Positions 1 through 8,704 of a stretch of DNA of 64,000 nucleotides are shown one piece after another (positions within the stretch are counted from its first letter, which is position 1; each line of letters opens with the position of its first letter). The translations under genes and the position numbers were made by a program. Source of the DNA: Microbacterium aurum (lineage in GTDB: Bacteria; Actinomycetota; Actinomycetes; Actinomycetales; Microbacteriaceae); NCBI RefSeq assembly GCF_016907815.1, contig NZ_JAFBCQ010000001.1, positions 2,666,001 to 2,730,000 on the forward strand, written 5' to 3'. The notes beneath the pieces are model-generated. The model was given only the letters and a program-made list of their open reading frames with translations. It was not told where the DNA came from and did no database searches.

Positions 1-59
1 AGGATGTAGACGAGAAGCAGGACGTCGACGACGGATGCCGCCAGGCGCACGAACTCCAC
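1..59 (-). CDS. yggT: YggT-family membrane protein, N-terminal fragment
   Basis: The gene runs off the left edge; only about 19 codons are visible. A GTG start at 59-57 lies 2 nt after the sepF stop. The visible peptide begins M-E-F-V-R-L-A-A and becomes hydrophobic (VLLLVYIL), as expected for the first membrane helix of YggT. In Actinobacteria yggT normally follows sepF and precedes divIVA, so position supports the call as much as sequence does. Confidence 0.6.
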   Translation of the reverse strand, partial: MEFVRLAASVVDVLLLVYI

Positions 60-61
60 GA

Positions 62-541
62 CTACTGCGAGAAGGGCGCGGCCTCGGGATCGGCCTGCGC
101 GACCGAGCCGTCACCGGAGATCGCGACGTTCTCGGGCGAGAGCAGGAAGACCTTGCTCGTCACCCGCTCGATGCGTCCGTACAGACCGAGCGAGAGACCG
201 CTGGCGAAGTCGATGAGGCGACGTGCGTCCGCGTCGCTCATCTGCGAGAGGTTGATGATGACGGGGATGCCGTCGCGGAAGTTCTCGGCGATCAGCTGCG
301 CGTCGCGGTACTGCTTGGGGTGCACCGTGAGGATCTCGCTGACGGTGCCGGCGGTGGGCTGACGCACCACGGCCGGACGGTGCAGCGGGACCACGGGCGC
401 GGCCTTCTCGACGGTGCGCTCCGCGCCCCGCTCGCTCGTGCGCTCGCGGCGGGCCGGGGTCTCGGCGACCGGCTCGTCGTAGACCTCTTCCTCATCGGCG
501 AGGCCCAGGTACACCATGGTCTTCTTGAGCGGGTTCGACAT
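62..541 (-). CDS. sepF: Cell division protein SepF
   Basis: 159 aa. SepF binds the FtsZ C-terminal tail and the membrane and anchors the Z ring in bacteria without FtsA. The N-terminal residues MSNPLKKTMVYLGL form the usual amphipathic membrane-binding helix. An acidic/basic linker follows (about 18-65), then the DUF552/SepF core from about residue 68 (TVHPKQYRDAQLIAENFRDG, then INLSQMSDADARRLIDF and SGLSLGLYGRIERV). A clear GGAGGA precedes the ATG. It lies 33 nt downstream of yggS in the same transcriptional direction, the standard actinobacterial ftsZ-yggS-sepF order. Confidence 0.95.
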   Translation of the reverse strand: MSNPLKKTMVYLGLADEEEVYDEPVAETPARRERTSERGAERTVEKAAPVVPLHRPAVVRQPTAGTVSEILTVHPKQYRDAQLIAENFRDGIPVIINLSQMSDADARRLIDFASGLSLGLYGRIERVTSKVFLLSPENVAISGDGSVAQADPEAAPFSQ

Positions 542-574
542 CGCATTCCTCCGTTTGCTCGTCTGTGTTTGAGG

Positions 575-1273
575 CTAGCCGTCAGCGGGCCGCGGACCCG
601 TGATTGCCGTGCCGATCCGCAGGTGTGTCGCGCCCGCGGCGATCGCTTCGGCGAAGTCGCCGGACATTCCGGCCGACATCCACGCGGCATCCGGCACGAC
701 ACGCCGCACCGCGTCGGCGGCCGCCGCGAGGCGCTCGAAGGCCGCGGCCGGCGCCTGCGTGAGCGGGGCGACCGCCATGACTCCGCACACGCGCAGCGAC
801 GGACAGCGCGCCGCGACGTGCTCCGCGAGGGTCTCCACCTCGCCCGGCGAGATCCCGCCGCGGCCCGGGTCGTCGGTGAGGTTCACCTGCAGGAAGACAT
901 CCAGCACGCTGCCGTCGGGGTCGGCGGCGTGCAGCGCATCGGCCACGCGATCGCGGTCGACGGAGTGCACGCAGTCGGATGCCGCGCGCACCGCACGGGC
1001 CTTCTTGCTCTGCAGCTGCCCGATGAAGTGCCATCGGACATCCGCGGCCGGTCCCTCGACCTGCTGCAGCGCGGCGCGCTTGGCGGTCAGCTCCTGCTGG
1101 CGGTTCTCCCCCACGTCGCGCACGCCCAGGGCGGCGAGGTCGGCGACGACCTGCGCGGGGTGGAACTTCGTGACGACGATGCGCGTCAGGGCGCCGGGGT
1201 CGCGACCGACCGCCCTGGCCGCATCCGCGATGCGGGCGTCCAGGGCGGTCAGTCGTTCGGCCAGATCGGTCAC
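575..1273 (-). CDS. yggS: PLP homeostasis protein, YggS/PROSC family
   Basis: 232 aa, normal for the family. These single-domain alanine-racemase-fold proteins bind pyridoxal phosphate and keep free PLP low, without known catalytic turnover. The PLP lysine lies in VVTKFHPAQ near the N terminus. [21 protein letters not shown] and the C-terminal [22 protein letters not shown] are family signatures. The GTG start overlaps the ftsZ stop by 4 nt (GTGA), so the two are translationally coupled. In M. tuberculosis a pgeF/yfiH gene sits between ftsZ and yggS; here there is no room for one. Confidence 0.93.
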   Translation of the reverse strand: MTDLAERLTALDARIADAARAVGRDPGALTRIVVTKFHPAQVVADLAALGVRDVGENRQQELTAKRAALQQVEGPAADVRWHFIGQLQSKKARAVRAASDCVHSVDRDRVADALHAADPDGSVLDVFLQVNLTDDPGRGGISPGEVETLAEHVAARCPSLRVCGVMAVAPLTQAPAAAFERLAAAADAVRRVVPDAAWMSAGMSGDFAEAIAAGATHLRIGTAITGPRPADG

Positions 1274-2424
1274 TTCAGGAAATCGGGGATGTCCAGGTCG
1301 TCATCGCCGAACACCGAGTCGTACGAGTCGCTGGATGCCGTGACCGAGACGGTCTCCTTGGGGGCGCTGTGGTCGGCCTCGGCGATCTCGCGAGCGGCCT
1401 CGTCGGCCGGCACCGCGGGGACCAGCGGAGCGGACACGGGGCGCTGCGCCGTGATGGGCTCGATGCGCGCCTGCGGCTCACCGCCGTCGAAGCCGGCGGC
1501 GATGACCGTCACGCGCACCTCGTCTCCGAGGGTGTCGTCGATGACCGTGCCGAAGATGATGTTGGCCTCGGGGTGCGCGGCCTCCTTCACCAGCTGCGCG
1601 GCGTCATTGATCTCGAAGATGCCGAGGTTCGACCCACCCTGAATCGACAGCAGCACGCCGTGGGCGCCCTCGATCGAGGCTTCCAGAAGCGGCGACTCGA
1701 CGGCCAGCTCGGCCGCCTTTATCGCCCGGTCGGCGCCGCGCGCCGAGCCGATTCCCATGAGCGCCGACCCCGCCCCCTGCATGACCGATTTGACGTCGGC
1801 GAAGTCGAGGTTGATGAGACCGGGCGTCGTGATGAGGTCGGTGATGCCCTGCACACCGGCCAGGAGCACCTGGTCGGCCGTGGCGAACGCCTCGATCATC
1901 GAGATGCCGCGGTCGCTGATCTCGAGCAGCCGGTCGTTGGGGACGACGATGAGGGTGTCGACCTCTTCCTTGAGCTTGGAGACACCCTGCTCGGCCTGCT
2001 GCTGGCGGCGGCGCCCTTCGAAGGAGAAGGGCTTGGTGACGACACCGATCGTCAGCGCGCCGATCGACTTCGCGATGCGCGCGACGACGGGAGCGCCGCC
2101 GGTGCCGGTGCCGCCGCCCTCGCCGGCGGTGACGAAGACCATGTCGGCCCCCGCGAGCGCCTCCTCGATCTCTTCGGCGTGGTCCTCGGCGGCGCGACGG
2201 CCGACCTCGGGGTCGGCGCCCGCACCGAGCCCGCGGGTGAGCTCGCGGCCCACGTCGAGCTTGACGTCGGCGTCGCTCATGAGCAGCGCCTGCGCGTCGG
2301 TGTTCACCGCGATGAACTCGACACCTCGCAGCCCGAGCTCGATCATCCGATTGACGGCGTTCACGCCACCGCCGCCCACACCCACGACCTTGATCACCGC
2401 GAGGTAGTTCTGGTTCTGGCTCAT
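1270..2424 (-). CDS. ftsZ: Cell division GTPase FtsZ
   Basis: 384 aa. FtsZ polymerises with GTP to form the division ring. The tubulin signature GGGTGTG is present ([17 protein letters not shown]), with the N-terminal glycine-rich [15 protein letters not shown] and the T7 synergy loop [11 protein letters not shown]. The extreme C terminus [10 protein letters not shown] is the conserved peptide bound by SepF. The reading frame stays open upstream to 2505, but the ATG at 2424 has a GGAGG five bases upstream and starts [15 protein letters not shown], as in relatives. It is separated from ftsQ by 209 nt containing an AT-rich promoter region with two palindromes. It heads the yggS-sepF-yggT unit. 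Confidence 0.98.
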   Translation of the reverse strand: MSQNQNYLAVIKVVGVGGGGVNAVNRMIELGLRGVEFIAVNTDAQALLMSDADVKLDVGRELTRGLGAGADPEVGRRAAEDHAEEIEEALAGADMVFVTAGEGGGTGTGGAPVVARIAKSIGALTIGVVTKPFSFEGRRRQQQAEQGVSKLKEEVDTLIVVPNDRLLEISDRGISMIEAFATADQVLLAGVQGITDLITTPGLINLDFADVKSVMQGAGSALMGIGSARGADRAIKAAELAVESPLLEASIEGAHGVLLSIQGGSNLGIFEINDAAQLVKEAAHPEANIIFGTVIDDTLGDEVRVTVIAAGFDGGEPQARIEPITAQRPVSAPLVPAVPADEAAREIAEADHSAPKETVSVTASSDSYDSVFGDDDLDIPDFLK

Positions 2425-2466
2425 GCCGGCCTCCATTGTGTCCCGAACCCTGACTGCTAAACCTTG

Positions 2467-2483
2467 AACCTCAAGTTGAGGTT
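2467..2483. promoter_or_regulatory. Perfect 17-nt palindrome in the ftsZ promoter, candidate MerR/FtsR operator
   Basis: AACCTCAA-G-TTGAGGTT, with 8-bp perfect arms around a single base, 43 nt upstream of the ftsZ ATG in a conspicuously AT-rich stretch. CCTCAAGTTGAGG-type palindromes are typical MerR-family operators. FtsR, a MerR regulator known to activate ftsZ in Corynebacterium glutamicum, is encoded in this window at 34212-34892. Assignment to FtsR is inference. Confidence 0.6.
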
Positions 2484-2487
2484 TAAA

Positions 2488-2508
2488 GAATTGCCGAGTA
2501 TGCAATTC
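2488..2508. promoter_or_regulatory. Second inverted repeat upstream of ftsZ
   Basis: GAATTGC, 7-nt spacer, GCAATTC: perfect 7-bp arms, 4 nt from the neighbouring 17-nt palindrome. It lies in the AT-rich ftsZ upstream region, so it may be a second regulator site or part of the promoter. No protein can be assigned from sequence. Confidence 0.4.
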
Positions 2509-2562
2509 CTTGATTGAAGGTAAGCGGGAGACACCGGCGGCCGGTTCAGGCGCTGGGCGTGT

Positions 2563-2625
2563 CGCGCGATCGGAGTTCGCGTCTCGCGCGATCGGAGTTC
2601 GCGTCTCGGGCGATCGAAGCTCGCG
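2563..2625. repeat. 22-bp tandem repeat, about 2.9 copies, between ftsQ and ftsZ
   Basis: Units at 2563-2584 and 2585-2606 are identical (CGCGCGATCGGAGTTCGCGT plus CT). A diverged third copy covers 2607-2625. The array is non-coding, immediately downstream of the ftsQ stop. Function is not evident; CGATCG is self-complementary, so each unit can form a small hairpin. Confidence 0.85.
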
Positions 2626-2633
2626 CGGCGGTG

Positions 2634-3698
2634 TCAGCGGATGACGACGGCGTCGACAGAGGAGACGTCGTAGCTGGAGACATCGGCCGGAGGCCGGACC
2701 GCCATGGCCGAAGCCAGGCGCAGCGCCTTCTCGGCGGACTCGTCGGCGTTGCCCCAGACGACGTCGGTGTTCGTTCCGCCGAGCGTCAGCGTCACGTCGT
2801 TCGCCGTCGTCGCGCGCATGGTCGTCACCTGGGCGCGGATGTCATCGGGAAGCGAGCGGTACACCGTGCCGATCGCGGTGAACGCCGGCGATCCGATCCC
2901 GTCGGTCGCCTCGATCACGGGGTGACCCGCGGGGGGATCGGGGGTCGTCGCGAGCGCGACGCCGGCGGCATCCACCAGCGTGTACCCGGCCGCGGACTGC
3001 ACCGCTCCGATGGGCGTGCGCTCCACGATGCGGACCACGAGCTCGTGCGGCGGCCGCGCCTCGAGGGTGTAGCTCTGGACCAGCGGGAACTGCACGAGCG
3101 CCGCCTTGATCTCGGACGAGTCGATGAGCGGGAGCGGAGTGCCCAGCTGGCCGTCCAGCGCGGCCTCGACGTCCCCGGGGTTGAGCGTCTCGGCGCCGAC
3201 CACGCGGATCCGCTCGACGGCGAACAGCGGACTGTACGCGGCGCCGAGGGTGCCGAGGACCAGCAGCGCGAGCGCGCCCAGCACGCCGATCCACAGCATC
3301 CGACGCCGCCGCTGGCGCACCGTGAAGCGACGCACCTCGGCGCGCAGCGCCCGGCGCCGGGCGCGGGCGGCGGCCCACACATCGCGGACGCCGATGGGCG
3401 CGGCATCCGGAGCCTGCCCCTCGTCCGGCTTGACCCGATCCGCGTCGGAGGGATCGCGGTCGTCGATCGGGACGACGGGCGCGAGCGGCGCGGTGGTGGC
3501 CCACGCCGGCGCAGTGAGGTCGTCGTCCCGCGCGTCCGCCCCCGCCCCACCGGGCACGGCGCCGGTCGGCTCGGACGGCGTCTCGGGGGCGGTCTCGGTG
3601 CGGCGCGGCGGCAGGGGGATCGACACCTCGACCGGCGCGTCCGCGTCGCCGGCGGCACCGGTCGACGGCGGGGCCGGAAGCGGAGTCGGCCGGCGCAT
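2634..3698 (-). CDS. ftsQ: Cell division protein FtsQ
   Basis: 354 aa. A long, proline- and acid-rich cytoplasmic N-terminal region (1-130) ends in a basic cluster ([10 protein letters not shown]). One membrane helix follows (about 133-155, [21 protein letters not shown]), then a POTRA domain ([24 protein letters not shown] region) and the extracellular FtsQ domain. FtsQ links the FtsBL/FtsWI complex to the divisome. It is 3 nt downstream of murC. The N-terminal tail is longer than in E. coli but usual for Actinobacteria. Confidence 0.93.
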   Translation of the reverse strand: MRRPTPLPAPPSTGAAGDADAPVEVSIPLPPRRTETAPETPSEPTGAVPGGAGADARDDDLTAPAWATTAPLAPVVPIDDRDPSDADRVKPDEGQAPDAAPIGVRDVWAAARARRRALRAEVRRFTVRQRRRRMLWIGVLGALALLVLGTLGAAYSPLFAVERIRVVGAETLNPGDVEAALDGQLGTPLPLIDSSEIKAALVQFPLVQSYTLEARPPHELVVRIVERTPIGAVQSAAGYTLVDAAGVALATTPDPPAGHPVIEATDGIGSPAFTAIGTVYRSLPDDIRAQVTTMRATTANDVTLTLGGTNTDVVWGNADESAEKALRLASAMAVRPPADVSSYDVSSVDAVVIR

Positions 3699-3701
3699 GG
3701 G

Positions 3702-5105
3702 CTAGTCCTGTGCCTTCGCGGCCAGGGCTTCGAGCACCTGCGGGATGATGAGGTGGACGTTGCCGCAGCCGAGCGTGATGACGTAGTCACCGGAGCGGGC
3801 GACGGATGCCGTGTAGTCGGCCGCCTGCTGCCAGTCGGCGACGAAGTGCACGCGGTCGGCGTCGCGGAAGGCGCCGCTGACGAGCTCGCCCGTGACGCCG
3901 GGCACCGGGTCTTCGCGGGCGCCGTAGACATCCAGGACGACGGTGTGGTCGGCGAGGGTCTCGAGGACGTCGGCGAACTCGCGGTACATCTCCTGCGTCC
4001 GCGAGTAGGTGTGCGGCTGGTGCAGGGCGATGATGCGGCCGTCGCCGACGACGCTGCGCGCGGCCGACAGGGCCGCGGCCACCTCGGTCGGGTGGTGGGC
4101 GTAGTCGTCGTAGACGCTGACGCCGCGCTCGACGCCGTGCAGCTCGAAGCGGCGGACCGTCCCCGCGAACCGCTCGACGGCGCGCAGGGCCGGCTCGAGC
4201 GGGTAGCCGAGCGTGAGCAGCACGGCCACGGCCCCGGCGGCGTTGATGGCGTTGTGCGCACCCGGGACCGACAGGCGTCCCGGCACGGTCTCGCCGTCGT
4301 GCGTCAGGGCGAAGGCGACGGGACCGGCCGTCACGATGTCGGTGACGCGGACGTCGGCGGCGGCACCCTCGCCGAACGTGATCACCCGCGGGTGTGTGAG
4401 CGCGGCGGCGACGCGGCGGGCGCCGGCGTCGTCGGCGGAGATGACGACGGCCTCGCGGGCGCCGTTCGCGAACCGGACGAAGCCGTCGTAGAACGCGTCG
4501 CGCGATTCCCAGTGGTCGAGATGATCGGGGTCGACGTTGGTGATGAGGGCGACCGAGGTGTCGTAGAGGAGGAAGGTGCCGTCGGACTCGTCGGCCTCGA
4601 TGACGAACAGCTCGTCCGAGCCGGTGCCGCTGGAAACGCCGAGATCGGCGATCACTCCCCCGCTGACGAAGGTCGGCGCCTCACCGAGGCCGCGCAGTGC
4701 GGTGACGATCATGCCGGTCGACGTCGTCTTGCCGTGGGCGCCCGCGACGCTGACGAGGCGGCGGCTGCCGATCAGCCAGTGCAGCGCCTGCGAGCGGTGG
4801 ATGACGTGCAGCCCTCGCTCCTTGGCGAGGAGGAACTCCGGGTTCTCGGGCCAGATCGCTCCGGTGTGGACCACAGTGTCGACGGCGTCGGGAAGATTCG
4901 CCGCGTCATGGCCGACGTGCACGATGGCACCCCGATCGGCGAGCGCCCGCAGCGCGGCGCTGTCCGCACGGTCCGACCCCGACACGCGGATGCCGCGGTC
5001 GAGGAACATGCCCGCGAGCCCCGACATCCCGGATCCGCCGATCCCGATGAAGTGGGCGGCGGTGATCTCGGCGGGGATAGGGAGGCTCAGGTCGGGTCGA
5101 ATCAT
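3702..5105 (-). CDS. murC: UDP-N-acetylmuramate--L-alanine ligase MurC
   Basis: 467 aa. It adds L-alanine to UDP-MurNAc, the first amino acid of the peptidoglycan stem, in the cytoplasm. The nucleotide-binding N-terminal domain starts [15 protein letters not shown]. The ATP loop is [12 protein letters not shown] (about 118-129), and the ligase motifs [10 protein letters not shown] and [10 protein letters not shown] are present, as is the MurC-specific [10 protein letters not shown] near the C terminus. Length and motif order match MurC rather than MurD/E/F. It is followed by ftsQ at 3 nt. Its start faces a plus-strand membrane gene, so murC probably has its own promoter in 5106-5150. Confidence 0.97.
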   Translation of the reverse strand: MIRPDLSLPIPAEITAAHFIGIGGSGMSGLAGMFLDRGIRVSGSDRADSAALRALADRGAIVHVGHDAANLPDAVDTVVHTGAIWPENPEFLLAKERGLHVIHRSQALHWLIGSRRLVSVAGAHGKTTSTGMIVTALRGLGEAPTFVSGGVIADLGVSSGTGSDELFVIEADESDGTFLLYDTSVALITNVDPDHLDHWESRDAFYDGFVRFANGAREAVVISADDAGARRVAAALTHPRVITFGEGAAADVRVTDIVTAGPVAFALTHDGETVPGRLSVPGAHNAINAAGAVAVLLTLGYPLEPALRAVERFAGTVRRFELHGVERGVSVYDDYAHHPTEVAAALSAARSVVGDGRIIALHQPHTYSRTQEMYREFADVLETLADHTVVLDVYGAREDPVPGVTGELVSGAFRDADRVHFVADWQQAADYTASVARSGDYVITLGCGNVHLIIPQVLEALAAKAQD

Positions 5106-5153
5106 GGCCCGTCAAGTCTAGGTCGGCACGCGCAGGGCGGAGGCTGCGGCGCG

Positions 5154-6068
5154 CTGGGCCGGTGGACGACGCTGTACGCCGGCGTCGCTCGCTCGCCGTT
5201 CGCGGCCGCGTGGCTGTTTCTGGCGGCGGGGTCCGCGCTGCTGGGCGCGGCGGCGACCGCGATCCTCATCGGGACGATGCTCGCGGGACGACTGCGCGGC
5301 TGGGCGTACGCGATCGGAGGGGCGGCGGGGCTGGTGCTGGCACCGACGCTCATGGTCACGTTGCCGAGCCCGGCGACGGCCGGGCTGACGGCGATCGGCG
5401 CGCTCGTGCTCGCCGATCTCGGGACGCGCCCTCCGCGCGGCGGCACCCGGTCCCCCGCGAGATCCGTACCCGCCGCACGCGGAAGGACGCCGACTTCAGC
5501 CACACCCGCCGACACGCCCGCACCGCACGACCGGGCCGCCGAGGTCCGCTCGCGGTGGATCGCGGGCCTAGCGACGACGTCGTTCGTGCTCGGGATCCCG
5601 GCCGTCGCCTTCGCGTTCGCCGGGTCGCAATGGTCACCGCTGGACGCGAGCGAGGCGATGCGGGCGGGCATCGCAGCCGGAGCGCTCGCGGCGATTCCGC
5701 TCACCCTGTGCGTGGGCGTGGCGCGGACGGGCCACCGCACGCGAGACCGCTGGGGCCCCGCCGTGCTCCTCGTCGTCGCGGCGGCCGCGCTGGCGATCGT
5801 GAATGCGGCATCCGACGGCGATGGCAACGCGATCGTGTGGCAGCTTCTGCTGTGCGCGCTGCCGATCGCCGGAGCCGTCGCGTGGCTGCTCCTCACGTCC
5901 CGGCGAGCGGCGGACTCGGGCGGGATCCTGGCGATCGGCGCCGCCCTGCCCGTCCTCGTGCTCGCCCTGGGACTGCAGCTGCTTCCCTTCCTCACCCCGG
6001 TCGCCGCGCTCGTCGTCGCGGTCTCTGCGTCGGTGCGCCGGCGCCGCCGCGCCCTCTCGGCGGGCTGA
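5154..6068 (+). CDS. Polytopic membrane protein of unknown function inside the dcw cluster, start uncertain
   Basis: About 300 aa with roughly seven to eight hydrophobic segments (for example AAWLFLAAGSALLGAAATAI, IAGLATTSFVLGIPAVAFAF, AVLLVVAAAALAIVNAA and a long C-terminal pair) and an arginine/proline-rich loop near the middle. No family was recognised. The frame is open far upstream (antisense to murC), but no ATG, GTG or TTG lies in frame between the murC start and the first helix. The coordinate given is a CTG with GGAGG about 10 nt upstream; the first in-frame ATG (5277) would delete helix 1. A GTG at 5162 is in another frame. It may have a non-standard start or a 5' frameshift. It points against the surrounding dcw genes. 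Confidence 0.55.
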   Translation: MGRWTTLYAGVARSPFAAAWLFLAAGSALLGAAATAILIGTMLAGRLRGWAYAIGGAAGLVLAPTLMVTLPSPATAGLTAIGALVLADLGTRPPRGGTRSPARSVPAARGRTPTSATPADTPAPHDRAAEVRSRWIAGLATTSFVLGIPAVAFAFAGSQWSPLDASEAMRAGIAAGALAAIPLTLCVGVARTGHRTRDRWGPAVLLVVAAAALAIVNAASDGDGNAIVWQLLLCALPIAGAVAWLLLTSRRAADSGGILAIGAALPVLVLALGLQLLPFLTPVAALVVAVSASVRRRRRALSAG

Positions 6069-6110
6069 CGCTCGGCGCCACCCCGTCGGCGCGGCCGGGA
6101 CGGCGCGCGG

Positions 6111-7202
6111 TCAGCGCCCGAGGGCCTCGTCGATCATCGCGATGACGTTCGCCGTGCCGGCGCGCGCGCCCGACCCCTCGGCCGCCTGCCGCATCTCGGC
6201 GAGAGCTTCGGCATCGGTCAGCAGCGGCACGATCTGTTCGCGGACACGGGCGGCCGTGAACTCGGCGTCGGGGATCATCAACGCGGCACCGGAGGCGACG
6301 GCGGATGCCGCGTTCAGCGCCTGCTCGCCGTTGCCGACGGCGTAAGGGACGTAGACGGCGGGGATGCCGAGCGCCGACAGCTCGCTCACGGTCGCGGCCC
6401 CGGCGCGCGAGACCACGAGGTCGGCCAGCGCGAGCGCCAGGTCCATCCGGTCGAGGTACGGCACGACACGGTAGTCCGGCGCGCCCGGGTCGACGAGCTC
6501 ATCGCGCTCCCCCGCGGCGTGCAGTAGCTGCCACCCGGCCGCCGTCACCGACGACCACGCCTCAGCGAACGCTTCGTTCAGCCGGCGCGCCCCGAGGGAT
6601 CCGCCGAAGACCAGTAGCACCGGACGCGCGGGGTCGAGACCGAACGATGCCGCCGCCTCGGCGCGCAGCTCGGCGCGGTCGAGCTCGACCAGCTCGCGCC
6701 GCAGCGGCATGCCGACGACACGGGAGCCGGGCAGCGGCGTCCCCTCGAACGCGACACCGATGCCTGCCGCCCCGCGGGCGCCGAGCCGGTTCGCCAGTCC
6801 CGGGCGTGCGTTGGCTTCGTGCACGACGTAGGGCACCCCTTCTCGGCGCGCCGCGACGTACGCGGGAGCCGAGGCGTAGCCGCCGAAGCCGACCACCACG
6901 TCGACGCCGTGCGCGCGGATGTGCGCGCGCACCTGCCGGACGGCGCGGCGCCACGCGAACGGAAACCGCAGGGCCGCGGCGTTCGGTCGGCGCGGGAACG
7001 GGACCTTGTCCACCACCAGCAGCTCGTACCCGCGCTCGGGCACGAGGCGAGACTCGAGCCCCTCGCGGGTGCCGAGCACGAGAACGGATGCCGCGGCATC
7101 CCGCGCCCGCAGTCCGTCGGCGACGGCGAGCAGCGGGTTGACGTGGCCGGCGGTCCCACCGCCGGCGAGCAGATACGTCGGGGATGCTGAGGCGCTCGTC
7201 AC
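6111..7202 (-). CDS. murG: MurG, lipid II-forming GlcNAc transferase
   Basis: 363 aa. It transfers GlcNAc from UDP-GlcNAc to lipid I at the inner face of the membrane. The N-terminal GT28 domain begins YLLAGGGTAGHVNPLLAVAD; GFGGYASAPAYVAA and HEANARPGLANRLGAR are acceptor-side motifs. FGGSLGARRLNEAF opens the C-terminal domain, and SRAGAATVSELSALGIPAVYVPY binds the donor nucleotide. A GTG start (7202) was chosen because the upstream sequence carries no homologous residues. It is separated from ftsW by 212 nt without an evident gene. Confidence 0.96.
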   Translation of the reverse strand: MTSASASPTYLLAGGGTAGHVNPLLAVADGLRARDAAASVLVLGTREGLESRLVPERGYELLVVDKVPFPRRPNAAALRFPFAWRRAVRQVRAHIRAHGVDVVVGFGGYASAPAYVAARREGVPYVVHEANARPGLANRLGARGAAGIGVAFEGTPLPGSRVVGMPLRRELVELDRAELRAEAAASFGLDPARPVLLVFGGSLGARRLNEAFAEAWSSVTAAGWQLLHAAGERDELVDPGAPDYRVVPYLDRMDLALALADLVVSRAGAATVSELSALGIPAVYVPYAVGNGEQALNAASAVASGAALMIPDAEFTAARVREQIVPLLTDAEALAEMRQAAEGSGARAGTANVIAMIDEALGR

Positions 7203-7380
7203 CGGATCGAGCCTACCGTCGCGCGACGCCGCGGCTTCCGCCTCGGCCTCGGCGGCCCGAGGCGAGGTGACTACAAGGCCGTGCGGGAGACACGCCGGGG
7301 CGGCGCGCCGATCGTGCGGCGTGTCGCCCGGCATCCCTTGCAGTGAGGTCAGCCGGGCCCGCTGGGCACAGTGGATCTGT

Positions 7381-7435
7381 TCCGTCAGCGCCTCGCGCGG
7401 GCAGGATGCCGCCGTCAGCGGCTCGCGCGGGCAGG
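7381..7435. repeat. 30-bp-period duplication of the ftsW 3' end
   Basis: CCGTCAGCG(C/G)CTCGCGCGGG occurs at 7382-7401 and again at 7412-7431 with identical flanks. The second copy contains the ftsW stop; the first lies just downstream of the gene. This suggests a local slippage duplication. Confidence 0.6.
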
Positions 7436-8704
7436 CCGCCCGGACGCGGCACGCCCGGACGCGGGCGGCGGCGCGAGGGCCGGCTGCGGCAGCGTCCGCG
7501 CGAAGGACAGCAGCACGCCGCACGCGATCAGGACCGACAGAAGGGACGTCCCGCCCTGCGACATGAACGGCAGCGGCACGCCCAGCACGGGGGCCAGCCG
7601 CAGGACGACGGCGATGTTCAGCAGCGCCTGGCCGACGATCCAGACCGTGATGCCGCCCGCGACGATGCGGATGAACGGGTCGTGGGTCTTGCGGACGATG
7701 TGGAAGGCGCCCACCGCGAACAGCGTGAACAGCGCGAGCACCACGAGGCAGCCGATGAGGCCGAGCTCTTCCCCCAGGATCGCGAAGATGTAGTCGTTCG
7801 ACTGCGCCGGCAGCCACCCGTACTTCTCCCGCGAATTGCCGAGCCCCAGCCCGAAGATGCCGCCGTTGGCGAGCCCCCACACCCCGTGCAGCGACTGGTA
7901 GCAGTCGTCGAAGTAACAGGCGGTGGAGTCGACGTTCAAGAAGCTCATGATGCGCCCCATGCGGTTGGGGCTCGTCACCGCGAACACCGCGGCGGCGCCG
8001 ACGACGAGGATGAGCGGGATGAGGAACAGCCGCAGGCGCACGCCGGAGAAGAACAGGCAGCCGAGCAGGATCGCCATGAGGATCATCGCGGTGCCGAGGT
8101 CATGACCGGCCATGACCGTCCCGATGACGAGCGCGCCGACCGGCACCACCGGGATGAACACGTGCCGCCACAGGCCGAGCAGCGTCTGCTTGCGGTACAG
8201 GACGTAGCCGAGCCACAGCGCGAGCGTGACCTTGAGGAACTCCGAGGGCTGCATCTGGAGGCCGGCGATGCGCACCCAGTTGCGGTTGCCGTCGTTCTCG
8301 ATGCCGATACCCGGGACGAAGACGAGCAGCTGGAACACGGTCGTGAGGATGAGCGCCGGCCAGGCGATCTTCTTCCAGAACGACACCGGCAGCCGACTCG
8401 CCACGAACATCAGCGGGATGCCGATGACCGCGAACACGGCCTGCTTGAGCACGACTTCGAACGGGCTCTGCCCGTCGGCCAGCGCGGTCGCCATCGTCGC
8501 CGACAGCACCATCGTCAGGCCGAACCCGGTCAGCAGCAGCGCCGTCGAGGCGATGAGCAGGAACTCGCTCGGCACCGGCGCGAAGACGCGACCCAGCGAG
8601 ACGCGCGCGGCGAAACCACGCCCCGAGGCGGCGTCCGAGGCGGATGCGGTCGGCTCAGCCGGCGGCGCCGCGCGGCGGGTCCGCGGCGGGATCGTCGTCG
8701 TCAC
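7415..8704 (-). CDS. ftsW: SEDS peptidoglycan glycosyltransferase FtsW
   Basis: 429 aa. This SEDS-family polymerase works with FtsI during septation. There are about ten membrane helices from residue 48. Family motifs visible are IENDGNRNWVRIAGLQMQPSEFLK, the catalytic-loop region GHDLGTAMILMA, GLGLGNSREKYGWLPAQSND and PFMSQGGTSLLSVLIACG. N- and C-terminal tails are low-complexity. The GTG start lies inside murD, so the two genes overlap by 50 nt, longer than the 4-nt overlaps elsewhere in the cluster. The last bases of the gene are duplicated 30 bp downstream. Confidence 0.95.
   Translation of the reverse strand: MTTTIPPRTRRAAPPAEPTASASDAASGRGFAARVSLGRVFAPVPSEFLLIASTALLLTGFGLTMVLSATMATALADGQSPFEVVLKQAVFAVIGIPLMFVASRLPVSFWKKIAWPALILTTVFQLLVFVPGIGIENDGNRNWVRIAGLQMQPSEFLKVTLALWLGYVLYRKQTLLGLWRHVFIPVVPVGALVIGTVMAGHDLGTAMILMAILLGCLFFSGVRLRLFLIPLILVVGAAAVFAVTSPNRMGRIMSFLNVDSTACYFDDCYQSLHGVWGLANGGIFGLGLGNSREKYGWLPAQSNDYIFAILGEELGLIGCLVVLALFTLFAVGAFHIVRKTHDPFIRIVAGGITVWIVGQALLNIAVVLRLAPVLGVPLPFMSQGGTSLLSVLIACGVLLSFARTLPQPALAPPPASGRAASGRPARASR

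Noticed and set aside
2514..5105. Very long open plus-strand frame opposite ftsQ and murC
   Set aside because: Composition is Arg/Asp/Val-rich antisense of real GC-rich genes; both strands stay open because of third-position GC. Only its last part (after 5154) has independent membrane-protein character.
7290..7324. ACACGCCG ... CGGCGTGT hairpin between ftsW and murG
   Set aside because: Eight-bp arms with a 19-nt GC-rich loop and no T run; could be chance in such GC-rich DNA.
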